Shown piece by piece: positions 14,016 through 22,233 of a stretch of DNA of 64,000 bases (the first letter of the stretch is position 1; every line of letters starts with the position of its first letter). Under the pieces are notes generated by a model. The model did not search any database and was not told where the DNA came from. It saw nothing but the letters and a program-made list of their open reading frames with translations. Source of the DNA: a bacterium HR33. Lineage in GTDB: Bacteria > Gemmatimonadota > Gemmatimonadetes > Gemmatimonadales > GWC2-71-9. The translations under genes were made by a program, and so were the position numbers. The stretch lies in NCBI GenBank assembly GCA_002923375.1, contig BEIJ01000002.1:124001-188000 (forward strand), given 5' to 3'.

Positions 14016-16439
14016 CTAGCGTATGCCGGTGATCCGCCAGGCACCCGCGGTCCGCGCCAGGCGGGCCGTGAACTCGGTACGCTGTACTTGGTCGCGGTCG
14101 GTTGCGAACCGGTATGTGGCGCTCACCCGAGCCTCGGCCTCCTCGCCCCTCACGTTCAGCGCCACGATCTCAAACTCCGCTCGAAGTCCGGATGCGGTTT
14201 CGAAGAACTGGTTCCAGGCCCGTTCCTGATCACGCGTAAGCCCGGGATATGCGGACCGCAACGCGTCGATGTTCTCCGACTCTATCGCCTCACGATAGCG
14301 CTCCAGCGCTTGGCGGATCCCCGCTTCAGGGCCGGGAGCAGCTGGTGCAGGCGGCGCTAGCGCCTGCTGTACGGAGACGTGAAGTTGCCCAGTCGCGTTG
14401 CCACTCCGTGCGATTACCGTGGTGCTGCCGGGACGCTCCGCTCGAACTACGCCCTGCTGGCTCACCGTGGCGACGGTGGGGTCTTCGCTCTGCCAAGTGA
14501 TCGGTGCGTCCACCACCCGGCCTTGCGCGTCCCGGGCCTGAGCCGAGACCTGCCGGGACTGTCCCGGTTCGAGTGCCAGAGTGTTGGCGTCCAGGACCAC
14601 GGCGGCAGGCTCCGCGGCCCGCACGGTTATCAAGCTGGTTCCCTCGCGTCCCCCTGCGGTGGCCGAGATCCGTGCGGATCCGGGACGCAGGGCCCGCACC
14701 GAACCGGTGGGCAATACTTCAGCGACCGCGGGGTCCGAGCTGGACCAGCGGACGGTGCCGCTCACCGGGCGATCGCCGGCATCTAGCGGCGTGGCCGCCA
14801 GCTGAGCCGTGGCGCCAGGTTCGAGCTCTATGGCCTCCGGCACCACCCGCACGCGCGCCACTGTCGGTGGGGCAGCACCGGAAACGACCCGGGCGGGAGC
14901 GGGGGTTACGGTAACGGCTACCGTAGCCGAGGATGACGCCACGCGGCCGGTGATCAGCGCGGTTCCCGCCGCGTGAGCGGTGACCGTGCCCCCCGGGGTA
15001 ACGGTTGCGATCGAAGGATCGGAAGTTTCCCAAGTCACCGTGGCTTCCACGGGTTCTCCTTGCGGTCCGTAGGCGGTGGGGCTCAAAGCAATCGAACCGC
15101 CGGCCGGGATTGCCGCCGTAGCCGGCGCAATCACCAGCCGCGCAACTGGAGTCGCAGCGATCTCGGCCGCTGGCGCTTGGGTTGCGGGTGTCGTTGCCGT
15201 GGTCGAGCCATCTCCCCGTGAGAGTAAGAACCAAGCGACCGCTGCGGCGGCGATCGCTGCCGGAGCGATCCAATACACGGGTATGATCCTCATCCGGCGC
15301 CGAGCTGCGGCGGCGGGCGCGCTGGCTTGCTCAGCCGGTACAGTCCCCGCCCGCTTGGTGCTGGGAGGCACCGGACTTCGCGGGGTTTGGAACTTTTCCA
15401 ATATCGCGCCGGTCGAGGTGCGCTGGACCAGGGTTGCCATCTGGGATCTCACATCCTGCGGCACCTCCGCTGCGGCGATACTGGCGATCGCCTCGGCCAC
15501 GCTGGGAAATCGTTCTCCGGGAGACTTGGCCAGCATCCGGAGTACGGCTTTTTCCAGCTCCAGCGGGCAGTCCGGCCTCAGTTCACGGATCGGCCGCGGC
15601 GCAGTGTGGACATGTTCGTACATGAGGGTCACCAGGCTCGTCGCCTCGAACGGCTGCCTGCCGGTCAGCATCTCGTAGGCCATTACGCCCAGCGAATACT
15701 GGTCCGAAGCTCCGGTCACCGGTTGGCCGGAGCACTGTTCGGGGCTCATGTAGGCCGGCGTACCCACGACTCCACCGGTCACGGTGAGGGCCTGCGTGCC
15801 CGCCACCTTGGCGATCCCGAAATCGGTCACCACAACCCAGCCGTCGCGATCGAGCATTACATTGCCGGGCTTCATGTCGCGGTGGACCACGCCTCGCTGG
15901 TGGGCGTGATCCAGGGCGCTTCCTATTTGCTGGAGGATGGTTTGGACTACCGGGATGGGCAGGGCTCCCACCTCTTGGATCACGGTTTCCAAGGAGCGGC
16001 CGTCGATGTATTTCATCACGAAGAAGACCAGATCCTCGCTTTCCCGCACCGTGTAGATCGGGATGATGTGCGGGTGGCTCAGAGCCGCCGCAGTTTGGGC
16101 TTCCCGCTTGAAGCGCTCGCGGATTCCCGGGTCTTGGGCCAGCAGGGCGGGGGACATCACCTTGATGGCGACCTTGCGGTTCAGCGTGACCTCGTGAGCC
16201 AGGATCACGGTCGCCATGCCGCCGTGGCCTAGTTCGCCCAAGATCTCGTACTCGCCGAGGGTGAGTTGGCGGAGTCGTTCGATGATGCGTTCTTGGGTTA
16301 CGAGCAAGGAGCCCGAGCCGGCCGTCTCGATAAGGGCGGTTGCCTCGTCCGGGCGGGCCCCGGTTATGCGGGTGCCGCAGTGGGTGCAGAAGGCGGAATC
16401 GTGTTGTGTCGACTTACCGCAGCGGGGGCAAAAGGGCAC
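14016..16439 (-). CDS. Membrane Ser/Thr protein kinase with zinc ribbon, Big-2 domains and NTF2-like tail
   Basis: The product, about 807 residues from GTG 16439, begins with a zinc ribbon (CPRCG...CTHCG). The kinase domain follows with all key motifs: glycine loop GHGGMATV, Lys in VAIKVM, catalytic HRDMKPGNVML, DFGIAK and GTPAYMSPEQ. A Pro/Ala linker leads to one membrane helix (IPVYWIAPAAIAAAAVAWFLL). The outer part holds three Big-2-like Ig repeats (each with a WxSxDPxxAxV core) and a final NTF2/SnoaL-like domain. This is a PknB-type architecture in which Ig repeats replace PASTA sensors. An in-frame start at 16565 would extend past the ribbon to within 14 bases of the divergent gene and is less likely. 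Confidence 0.9.
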   Translation of the reverse strand: MPFCPRCGKSTQHDSAFCTHCGTRITGARPDEATALIETAGSGSLLVTQERIIERLRQLTLGEYEILGELGHGGMATVILAHEVTLNRKVAIKVMSPALLAQDPGIRERFKREAQTAAALSHPHIIPIYTVRESEDLVFFVMKYIDGRSLETVIQEVGALPIPVVQTILQQIGSALDHAHQRGVVHRDMKPGNVMLDRDGWVVVTDFGIAKVAGTQALTVTGGVVGTPAYMSPEQCSGQPVTGASDQYSLGVMAYEMLTGRQPFEATSLVTLMYEHVHTAPRPIRELRPDCPLELEKAVLRMLAKSPGERFPSVAEAIASIAAAEVPQDVRSQMATLVQRTSTGAILEKFQTPRSPVPPSTKRAGTVPAEQASAPAAAARRRMRIIPVYWIAPAAIAAAAVAWFLLSRGDGSTTATTPATQAPAAEIAATPVARLVIAPATAAIPAGGSIALSPTAYGPQGEPVEATVTWETSDPSIATVTPGGTVTAHAAGTALITGRVASSSATVAVTVTPAPARVVSGAAPPTVARVRVVPEAIELEPGATAQLAATPLDAGDRPVSGTVRWSSSDPAVAEVLPTGSVRALRPGSARISATAGGREGTSLITVRAAEPAAVVLDANTLALEPGQSRQVSAQARDAQGRVVDAPITWQSEDPTVATVSQQGVVRAERPGSTTVIARSGNATGQLHVSVQQALAPPAPAAPGPEAGIRQALERYREAIESENIDALRSAYPGLTRDQERAWNQFFETASGLRAEFEIVALNVRGEEAEARVSATYRFATDRDQVQRTEFTARLARTAGAWRITGIR

Positions 16440-16579
16440 TGATCGGTTCTCGGAAACTAGTCGCCTTAGGGTTCGTAGGGGCCAATATGCGATTGACTCG
16501 TTGGACGGGCAAGGGTTGGCTGGTAGCGGGGCTGTCGTTGTCCTCCTCCGGCTCGCCCAACTCAATATCTTTGGTTACG

Positions 16580-16876
16580 ATGGTGCCGGTACGGAGGGAG
16601 GGAGACTTTGCCCGGAGCTTGCCGGGTGGCGACCTCATTGCCGCCGGACTCGATGATCTGGCGCGGGGCGTCGAGTCAGTGGAGGCCTTGTTGGTCTCGA
16701 TCGGTGCTCCCCGGTTGGTTCGCTTGGGATACCGGGTGCCCAATCCTTTACCCGATCCCGAGCGCCGCCTCTATGAGCGCTTGTGCGCCGAGGACCCTTT
16801 TACCGCTCACTCCCGGTACAACGCATTGATTCGGCGTCTGGTGAGCTTTGAGCGCGCCGCCGAATGCGCGAGCTAG
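16580..16876 (+). CDS. Small protein upstream of DUF6036 gene (antitoxin-like)
   Basis: A 98-residue protein whose C-terminal half (PDPERRLYERLCAEDP, AHSRYNALIRRLVSFERA) resembles short proteins paired with DUF6036 nucleotidyltransferases in other bacteria, as I recall them. It overlaps the next gene by 13 bases, so translation is coupled. A regulatory or antitoxin role is inferred from this layout only. No clear ribosome site precedes ATG 16580, so the start is uncertain. Confidence 0.65.
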   Translation: MVPVRREGDFARSLPGGDLIAAGLDDLARGVESVEALLVSIGAPRLVRLGYRVPNPLPDPERRLYERLCAEDPFTAHSRYNALIRRLVSFERAAECAS

Positions 16877-17385
16877 CCGACGCGCAGCGGATTGGCCGTC
16901 TAATGGATGCCCTCGGCCGCGTCGCCAGAGAGGACGGACGAGTGTATTTCACCGGCGGCGCCACGGCGGTGCTTCTCGGCTGGCGCAGCAGCACCATCGA
17001 CGTGGATCTCAAGCTGGTCCCCGAGCAGGATGCGGTGCTTCGGGCCATCCCGGAGATCAAGGAAGAGCTGCGAATCAATATCGAGCTTGCCTCGCCTGCC
17101 GATTTTATTCCGGTTCCCGATGGATGGGAGGAGCGCGGGATCTTTATTGACCGGCGCGGGCGGTTGTCGTTTTATCACTTCGATCTGTACGCCCAGCTTC
17201 TGGCCAAGATTGAGCGGGGACACCAACAGGATCTGGCAGATGTCAGGGAGATGATCGCCCGGGGATTGGTGGACGCCGAACGGGCTCTGGCCTATTGGGA
17301 GAAAATAGCACCCTATCTCTATCGCTACCCTGCGATCCACCCCCCCTCGTTTCGCCAGGCGATCCGGGACGTGCTGGGGCGCTGA
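16864..17385 (+). CDS. DUF6036 family nucleotidyltransferase-like protein
   Basis: A 173-residue protein with the nucleotidyltransferase-fold signature of the DUF6036/AbiEii-like group: YFTGGATAVLLGWR, then STIDVDLKLVPE, giving the GG...DxD arrangement. It continues with SFYHFDLYAQLLAKIERGH and a helical tail. Related enzymes transfer nucleotides to RNA or protein and act as toxins or abortive-infection factors. Together with the overlapping upstream gene it forms a plausible type II or type IV toxin-antitoxin pair; this is not proven by sequence. Confidence 0.8.
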   Translation: MRELADAQRIGRLMDALGRVAREDGRVYFTGGATAVLLGWRSSTIDVDLKLVPEQDAVLRAIPEIKEELRINIELASPADFIPVPDGWEERGIFIDRRGRLSFYHFDLYAQLLAKIERGHQQDLADVREMIARGLVDAERALAYWEKIAPYLYRYPAIHPPSFRQAIRDVLGR

Positions 17386-17517
17386 ACTCCGTGCAACTGA
17401 GGCTTTAATTGGAATACATCCCATACGGCCAGCGACCCCGCCAAGAGCCTGAGCTTTCCGGAGTCGAAGGAACCTATCGCCTGAGGCCAGCGTTGCTCTG
17501 AAGGCAAAGCGAGGTGC

Positions 17518-17562
17518 TTGACAGGCTATACCCCAGACGGTATTATACCCCGAGGGGTATAA
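17518..17562 (+). promoter_or_regulatory. mer operon promoter overlapped by CsoR-type operator
   Basis: TTGACA (17518-17523), a 17-base spacer and TATTAT (17541-17546) form a near-perfect sigma70 promoter. A perfect inverted repeat, TTATACCCC (17543-17551) and GGGGTATAA (17554-17562), separated by GA, covers the -10 and start region. An extra half-site TATACCCC lies in the spacer at 17527-17534. Operators of this type are bound by CsoR/FrmR-family repressors. The gene 35 bases downstream encodes one, so autoregulated repression of the mer operon is the simplest reading. Confidence 0.85.
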
Positions 17563-17596
17563 ACCATATGCGAACCGTATCGTGAAGGGGATTCCT

Positions 17597-17902
17597 ATGC
17601 CAGAGGTATGTGCTCCTAAGGTCTATTTAAAGCCTGAGGTCGAGCGCCGGCTCCAAAACCGGCTCAAACGGATCGAGGGCCAGATACGCGGCATCCAGCG
17701 GTTGCTCGCAGCGCGGCACTCCTGTGACGACCTGCTCATCCAACTGGGCGCGGTGAAGCAGGCCCTGAACAGCGTCACCGTAGAGCTGCTCGAAAGCCAC
17801 ATCGAGACCTGCGTGGCGGAAGATGTGGCGGCGGGCCGGGGCGTCAAGGCCTTGAACCGCCTCAAGGGAGCTTTGGCCCATGCGCTGAGGCACGCAGGAT
17901 GA
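17597..17902 (+). CDS. CsoR/FrmR-family metal-sensing repressor of the mer operon
   Basis: About 101 residues, start ATG 17597 with AAGGGG six bases upstream (GTG 17582 is the alternative). It carries the family helix RRLQNRLKRIEGQIRGIQRLL and the metal/thiol site residues: Cys in RHSCDDL, His and Cys in ESHIETCVAED. It is the first gene of the merT-merP-merA operon and lies just after a promoter with a matching palindrome. Mercury operons are normally led by MerR or ArsR proteins, so a CsoR-type sensor here is unusual. A copper role cannot be excluded from sequence alone. Confidence 0.9.
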   Translation: MPEVCAPKVYLKPEVERRLQNRLKRIEGQIRGIQRLLAARHSCDDLLIQLGAVKQALNSVTVELLESHIETCVAEDVAAGRGVKALNRLKGALAHALRHAG

Positions 17903-18243
17903 TGGGCAAAGCGATCCTGGCGGCTTTGGGCGCGGTCGCCGCCGCTTTCGTCTCGGCGCTCTGCTGCGTAGGACCGCTGCTAGCCGTAGCGGTCGGCGTC
18001 TCGGGTGCGGGGCTCGCGGGCACCTTTGAGCCGCTTAGGCCATACTTCTTGGGGGGCACGCTGGTGTTCCTCGGCTTGGGACACTACGCGCTCTACCGCG
18101 AGGAGCGCAACGCCTGCGAGCCGGGAAAGATTTGCGCTGACCCTCGGGTCAGACGCCGCATGAAGATCGTGCTCTGGAGCGCCACCGCTCTGGCGGTGAT
18201 TCTGGGGACCTTCCCCTATTGGTCGGTGTGGGTTCTCGCTTGA
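17899..18243 (+). CDS. merT: Mercuric ion transporter MerT
   Basis: A 114-residue inner-membrane protein with three hydrophobic segments. The vicinal Cys pair in the first helix (ALCCVGPLL) and the second Cys pair in the cytosolic loop (NACEPGKICADP) are the mercury-relay residues of MerT. The stretch AVGVSGAGLAGTFEPLRPYF is characteristic. MerT takes Hg(II) from periplasmic MerP and passes it to MerA. Its ATG overlaps the repressor stop codon (ATGA), so the two are translationally coupled. Confidence 0.92.
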   Translation: MMGKAILAALGAVAAAFVSALCCVGPLLAVAVGVSGAGLAGTFEPLRPYFLGGTLVFLGLGHYALYREERNACEPGKICADPRVRRRMKIVLWSATALAVILGTFPYWSVWVLA

Positions 18244-18295
18244 GCCTCGCCGCTGACTTTGTGACTACAACCATTTCGCTAAGGAGGGCAATTCG

Positions 18296-18709
18296 ATGGT
18301 CTTCAACCTAAAGATGTTGGCTGCCGGCGCCGGCGTTCTCGGTTTCATTGGCGCTTCGTCTATCTGTGGGATTTGCGATCAGCCGGCCGCGCGATCGGCC
18401 TGGGCGGCGGTCAGCACCGCCGCCGCCGACACCGGTACGGTAAAGCTGGCGATCAAGGGGATGACCTGCGGCGGTTGCGCTACCGCCGCCCGGATGGCGC
18501 TCCAGCGGGCGGAAGGCGTGTACCGGGCGGAGGTCTCCTTCGAAACCGCCAGCGCAGTGGTGCACTACGATCCCAAAAAGACCAATCCCGAAGCGCTGAT
18601 CGCACACTTGAAGAAGTTCACCGGCTACGATGCGCGGGTGCTGACCAGTGACAGGGGGACGGGTAAGTCACGAACCCCTGGCAGCTCAACCGAGAAGCGC
18701 GGCTCCTAA
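18296..18709 (+). CDS. merP: Periplasmic mercury-binding protein MerP (HMA domain)
   Basis: A 137-residue exported protein. Its hydrophobic N-terminus (NLKMLAAGAGVLGFIGASSI) is followed by a spacer and one heavy-metal-associated domain with the motif GMTCGGCA (about residues 55-62), a ferredoxin-like fold ending in HYDPKKTNPEALIAHLKK, and a polar tail. An AAGGAGGGC ribosome site precedes ATG 18296. MerP captures Hg(II) outside the inner membrane and delivers it to MerT. Two extra Cys (SICGIC) lie near the signal peptide. The tail of about 20 residues is longer than usual for MerP. Confidence 0.88.
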   Translation: MVFNLKMLAAGAGVLGFIGASSICGICDQPAARSAWAAVSTAAADTGTVKLAIKGMTCGGCATAARMALQRAEGVYRAEVSFETASAVVHYDPKKTNPEALIAHLKKFTGYDARVLTSDRGTGKSRTPGSSTEKRGS

Positions 18710-18755
18710 CGGGGATTCTCGCTCTCCGGGAGCGATCTGAAGAAAGAGCGTGGCT

Positions 18756-20426
18756 ATGGGCAAACGTAAGGTAACCATCGAAGTCCGAGGAATGACCTGC
18801 GACCACTGTGAGCGTACCGTGGCCGATGCCCTGAGACAAGTGCCTGGGGTGGAGGAGATCCTCGGCGTGAGCTACCACTCGGGCGAAGCGCAGGTGGTCG
18901 CCGCGGCGGAGGTGACTCCGGAAGCTCTCGCGCGGGCGGTCATGGATGCAGGCTACCAGGCTCGTGTCAAGGATGAGCCGGGCGCCACCCGGGAGATCGG
19001 AGTGGCACTTCGCTCCGGGGATGGTGAGGGAGAGTTCGATCTGGTGGTCGTAGGCGGCGGCTCGGCCGGGTTCGCTGCTGCCATCAAAGCCGCGGAACTC
19101 GGCGCCAAGGTGGCGATGGTGGAAAGTGGGACGCTGGGCGGCACCTGCGTGAACGTAGGGTGCGTGCCGTCCAAGACGCTGATCCGGGCGGCCGAAACCA
19201 ACCACCGTCGCACTCACCACCCGTTCCGCGGGGTTCCCTCTACGGATGGGCGAGTGGACTGGAGCGCCATAAGGGAACAGAAGGACGAGCTGGTGTCCCG
19301 GCTGCGTGCCGCGAAGTACTGGGACGTGCTACGCTCCTATGAAAACATCCAGCTCTACGAACGCCGGGCCGCGATCGCTTCGGGCCATACCGTTACCCTG
19401 GACGGCGGAATGCAACTGACCGCCGGCAAGATCGTGATCACCACCGGGGCCTCTCCCTGGGCTGCTCCCATACCGGGACTGTCCGAGGTCAAGTATCTGG
19501 ACAGCACCTCCGCGATGGCGCTTCAGCGCCTGCCCAGCTCGATGATCGTTATCGGCGGCAGTGCGGTGGGTCTCGAACTCGCCCAAATGTTTGCAAGACT
19601 AGGAGTACGGGTGACGGTGTTGGAGGCGCTTCCCAGAATCGTCCCCGCAGAGGATCCCGACATAGGGGAGGCGCTGAAACATTACCTCGAGGAAGAGGGA
19701 ATGGAAATCATTCCCGGTGCCAGGATCGAGGGGGTGGAGTTCAAGGGCAAGTATCGGGTGACTTTCAGCCGCGACGGCGAACGCCGCACCGCCGAAGCGG
19801 AACGCCTGCTGGTAGCTACCGGACGCCGTGCTAACACCGCCGCGCTGGGGCTGGCGGAGGTGGGCGTGGAACTCGGCAAAAAGGGCGAAATCAAGGTCGA
19901 CGATTATCTCCAGACGGGTAATCCCGATATCTATGCCGCGGGCGACGTGATCGGCGACCCGATGTTCGTCTATGTGGCCGCCTATGCCGGTGCTGTGGCG
20001 GCGGAGAACGCTCTGAGCGGCAACCGGCGGCGCTATGACCTCACAGCTCTGCCCAAAGTCACCTTCACCGATCCGGCGGTGGCCTCGGTGGGTCTAACCG
20101 AAACCCATGCCCGAGAGCAGGGGATCGAGCCGCTAGTTGCGACGCTCAGCCTGGAACACGTCCCCAGGGCGCTCGCCGCAAGGGACACGCGGGGTTTCAT
20201 TAAGCTGGTGGCCGACCGCAAGAGCCGCCGGATCGTCGGAGCTCACATCCTGGCCTCGGAGGCGGGGGAGATCGTGACCGAGCCGGCCCTCGCGATCAAG
20301 TATGGACTCACAATCGAGGACATTGTCGGGTCTTTCCATCCCTACCTGACGCTGTCCGAGGGTATCAAGCTCGCAGCCCAGACGTTCGATAAAGACGTAG
20401 CCCGGCTTTCCTGCTGCGCTGCGTAA
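18756..20426 (+). CDS. merA: Mercuric reductase MerA with N-terminal HMA domain
   Basis: A flavoprotein disulfide reductase of about 556 residues. An N-terminal HMA domain (GMTCDHCE, about residues 11-18) is followed by the FAD-binding site (VVVGGGSAGFAAA), the redox-active GTCVNVGCVPSK, the NAD(P)-binding IVIGGSAVGLELAQ, the second FAD motif IYAAGDV, and the C-terminal vicinal Cys pair in the ending SCCAA. The last feature is diagnostic for MerA, which reduces Hg(II) to volatile Hg(0) with NADPH. ATG 18756 is preferred (AAAGAG seven bases upstream); GTG 18750 is the alternative. It ends the operon; no merB is nearby. Confidence 0.96.
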   Translation: MGKRKVTIEVRGMTCDHCERTVADALRQVPGVEEILGVSYHSGEAQVVAAAEVTPEALARAVMDAGYQARVKDEPGATREIGVALRSGDGEGEFDLVVVGGGSAGFAAAIKAAELGAKVAMVESGTLGGTCVNVGCVPSKTLIRAAETNHRRTHHPFRGVPSTDGRVDWSAIREQKDELVSRLRAAKYWDVLRSYENIQLYERRAAIASGHTVTLDGGMQLTAGKIVITTGASPWAAPIPGLSEVKYLDSTSAMALQRLPSSMIVIGGSAVGLELAQMFARLGVRVTVLEALPRIVPAEDPDIGEALKHYLEEEGMEIIPGARIEGVEFKGKYRVTFSRDGERRTAEAERLLVATGRRANTAALGLAEVGVELGKKGEIKVDDYLQTGNPDIYAAGDVIGDPMFVYVAAYAGAVAAENALSGNRRRYDLTALPKVTFTDPAVASVGLTETHAREQGIEPLVATLSLEHVPRALAARDTRGFIKLVADRKSRRIVGAHILASEAGEIVTEPALAIKYGLTIEDIVGSFHPYLTLSEGIKLAAQTFDKDVARLSCCAA

Positions 20427-20540
20427 GGCGAGCTCACGTAGGTCCTGGCTTTTTGCGGAGCGAGCCTTGCAATGCCCCGCTGGCCCTCGTGGCCACGGCG
20501 CGTAGATTGATACCTGCCAACTCTTTCCGGGAGGATTCCT

Positions 20541-20825
20541 ATGCCAACCTATATCCTGCTGAGCAGCGTCACCGACGAGGGTGCCAAAACCATCAAGTCC
20601 AATCCCGAACGCATCAAGCAGGTCAACCAGGAGCTGGAAAAGCTCGGCGTGAAGGTGACCGCCCAGTATGCCGTGCTGGGGCCCTACGACTTCGTGAATG
20701 TGGTCGAGGCTAAGGACAACGCGGCGGTGTTCAAGGTTGCGGCCGAACTTGCAGCCCGGGGTACGGTGAAGATCACGACCATGGCCGCGGTGCCGGTGGA
20801 CGAGTTCGTAGGGCTCCTGAAGTAA
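20541..20825 (+). CDS. GYD domain protein
   Basis: A 94-residue protein beginning at ATG 20541 after a GGGAGGA ribosome site. It matches the small GYD family (a dimeric ferredoxin-like fold): PTYILLSSVTDEGAKTIK, then the hallmark GPYDFVNVVEA and a C-terminal MAAVPVDEFVGLL. Function is unknown for the family. It sits between the mer and selenoneine/ergothioneine operons, separated by about 115 bases from merA and about 90 from senA, and could belong to either or stand alone. Confidence 0.9.
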   Translation: MPTYILLSSVTDEGAKTIKSNPERIKQVNQELEKLGVKVTAQYAVLGPYDFVNVVEAKDNAAVFKVAAELAARGTVKITTMAAVPVDEFVGLLK

Positions 20826-20913
20826 CGGCTTAGCAAGGAGCTCCGAGGCTGAGGTCTGCGGGCTGCACCTCCGCCGGGAACATCTGGCAGCGGGGCCGGT
20901 GTTTCTACAGCGT

Positions 20914-22233
20914 ATGACTGCAGTCATGATTTCCGCCGACCAATTGATCGACTGGGTGTGCGACGCGCGCCAGCGCACCCTGGACCTGGTGGCCGATCTC
21001 ACCGATGAGCAGCTGATGGGGCCCCGGCTTCCGATCATCAATCCGCTCCTGTGGGAAATAGGCCACGTGGCCTGGTTCCAGGAGATCTGGGTCCTACGGA
21101 GAACTTGCGGCCTGCCCCCGATCCTCAAAGAGGCTGATTCCCTGTGGGATTCCATAGCGATCGCTCACGACATCCGCTGGGACCTGCACCTGCCTTCCCG
21201 GGAGAAGACGCTGAAGTACTTGACCGACGTGCGGGACAGGGTGGTGGAGATTCTCTCCACCCGGGACCCGGAGCCCGCCCTGGTATATCACGTCATGTAC
21301 ACGGTGTTCCACGAGGACATGCATACCGAGGCTTTCACTTACACTCGGCAGACGCTGGGCTACCCGCCGCCGCAGTTTCGCGACGGGAACGCGCCCTCCG
21401 GCGAGTTTCTGGAAAGGCGCCTCGATAGCAAGGACGTCGGGGGCGACGTAGCGATCGAAGGCGGCCGCTTCATGCTGGGCGCCGACCCGGCAGAACCGTT
21501 CGTGTTCGACAACGAGAAGTGGGCTCACGAGGTCGAGCTTGCACCTTTCCTCATCTCCAGGACACCGGTCACACAGCGGCAATTCGCCGACTTCGTGGAC
21601 GACGGGGGATACCGGCGCCAGGAGTTTTGGAGCGAAGAGGGTTGGCGGTGGCGGGCCGAAACCAAAGCCGAGCATCCGGTTTACTGGCGGCGCGAGGAAC
21701 CAGGCCGGTGGTGGAGGCGCCATTTCGATCGCTGGGTCCCGCTGGAGGACAATCTTCCCGTGATCCACGTGAACTGGTACGAGGCGGAGGCCTATTGCCG
21801 CTGGGCTGGCCGCAGGCTTCCCACCGAGGCGGAGTGGGAGGCGGCCGCTGCGACCGACGGGAAGGCGCTCTCGCTGAAACGACGGTTCCCCTGGGGAGAT
21901 CATCCTCCCAGCCCCGATCGGGTGAACATGGACTGGTCCGCCATGGGCTGCGTGGATGTGCGGGCTCTGGGCAGCGGGGACAGCTCTTGCGGCTGCCGGC
22001 AGATGTTGGGAAACGTCTGGGAGTGGACCGCCACGACTTTTCTTCCTTACCCCGGCTTCCAGCCGGATCCCTACAAGGAGTATTCCAAGCCCTGGTTCGG
22101 CACCCGCAAAGTGTTGCGAGGTGGAGCGTGGGCTACGAGGTCGCGGATGCTCAGGAACACCTGGCGAAACTTCTTTACGCCTGATCGCCGCGATGTCTTT
22201 GCGGGATTCCGAACCTGCGCCTTGGAGCGTTGA
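20914..22233 (+). CDS. senA: Selenoneine synthase SenA (EgtB-like)
   Basis: An EgtB-type non-heme iron enzyme of about 440 residues. The N-terminal DinB-like domain contains PRLPIINPLLWEIGHVAWFQE (first iron-ligand His) and HEDMHTE (HxxxHxE, the other ligands). A C-terminal FGE-sulfatase-like domain follows, with WAGRRLPTEAEWE, GNVWEWTA and LRGGAWATR. The form of the N-terminal motif and the immediately following senB identify it as SenA rather than EgtB. SenA joins a selenosugar to hercynine on the way to selenoneine. A separate EgtB lies at 25497-26777. The start could be 20899, 20914 or 20926; none has a clear ribosome site. The stop overlaps the senB start. Confidence 0.88.
   Translation: MTAVMISADQLIDWVCDARQRTLDLVADLTDEQLMGPRLPIINPLLWEIGHVAWFQEIWVLRRTCGLPPILKEADSLWDSIAIAHDIRWDLHLPSREKTLKYLTDVRDRVVEILSTRDPEPALVYHVMYTVFHEDMHTEAFTYTRQTLGYPPPQFRDGNAPSGEFLERRLDSKDVGGDVAIEGGRFMLGADPAEPFVFDNEKWAHEVELAPFLISRTPVTQRQFADFVDDGGYRRQEFWSEEGWRWRAETKAEHPVYWRREEPGRWWRRHFDRWVPLEDNLPVIHVNWYEAEAYCRWAGRRLPTEAEWEAAAATDGKALSLKRRFPWGDHPPSPDRVNMDWSAMGCVDVRALGSGDSSCGCRQMLGNVWEWTATTFLPYPGFQPDPYKEYSKPWFGTRKVLRGGAWATRSRMLRNTWRNFFTPDRRDVFAGFRTCALER

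Noticed and set aside
17518-20426. merR or merB within the mercury operon
   Set aside because: All genes were assigned and none resembles MerR or organomercurial lyase.
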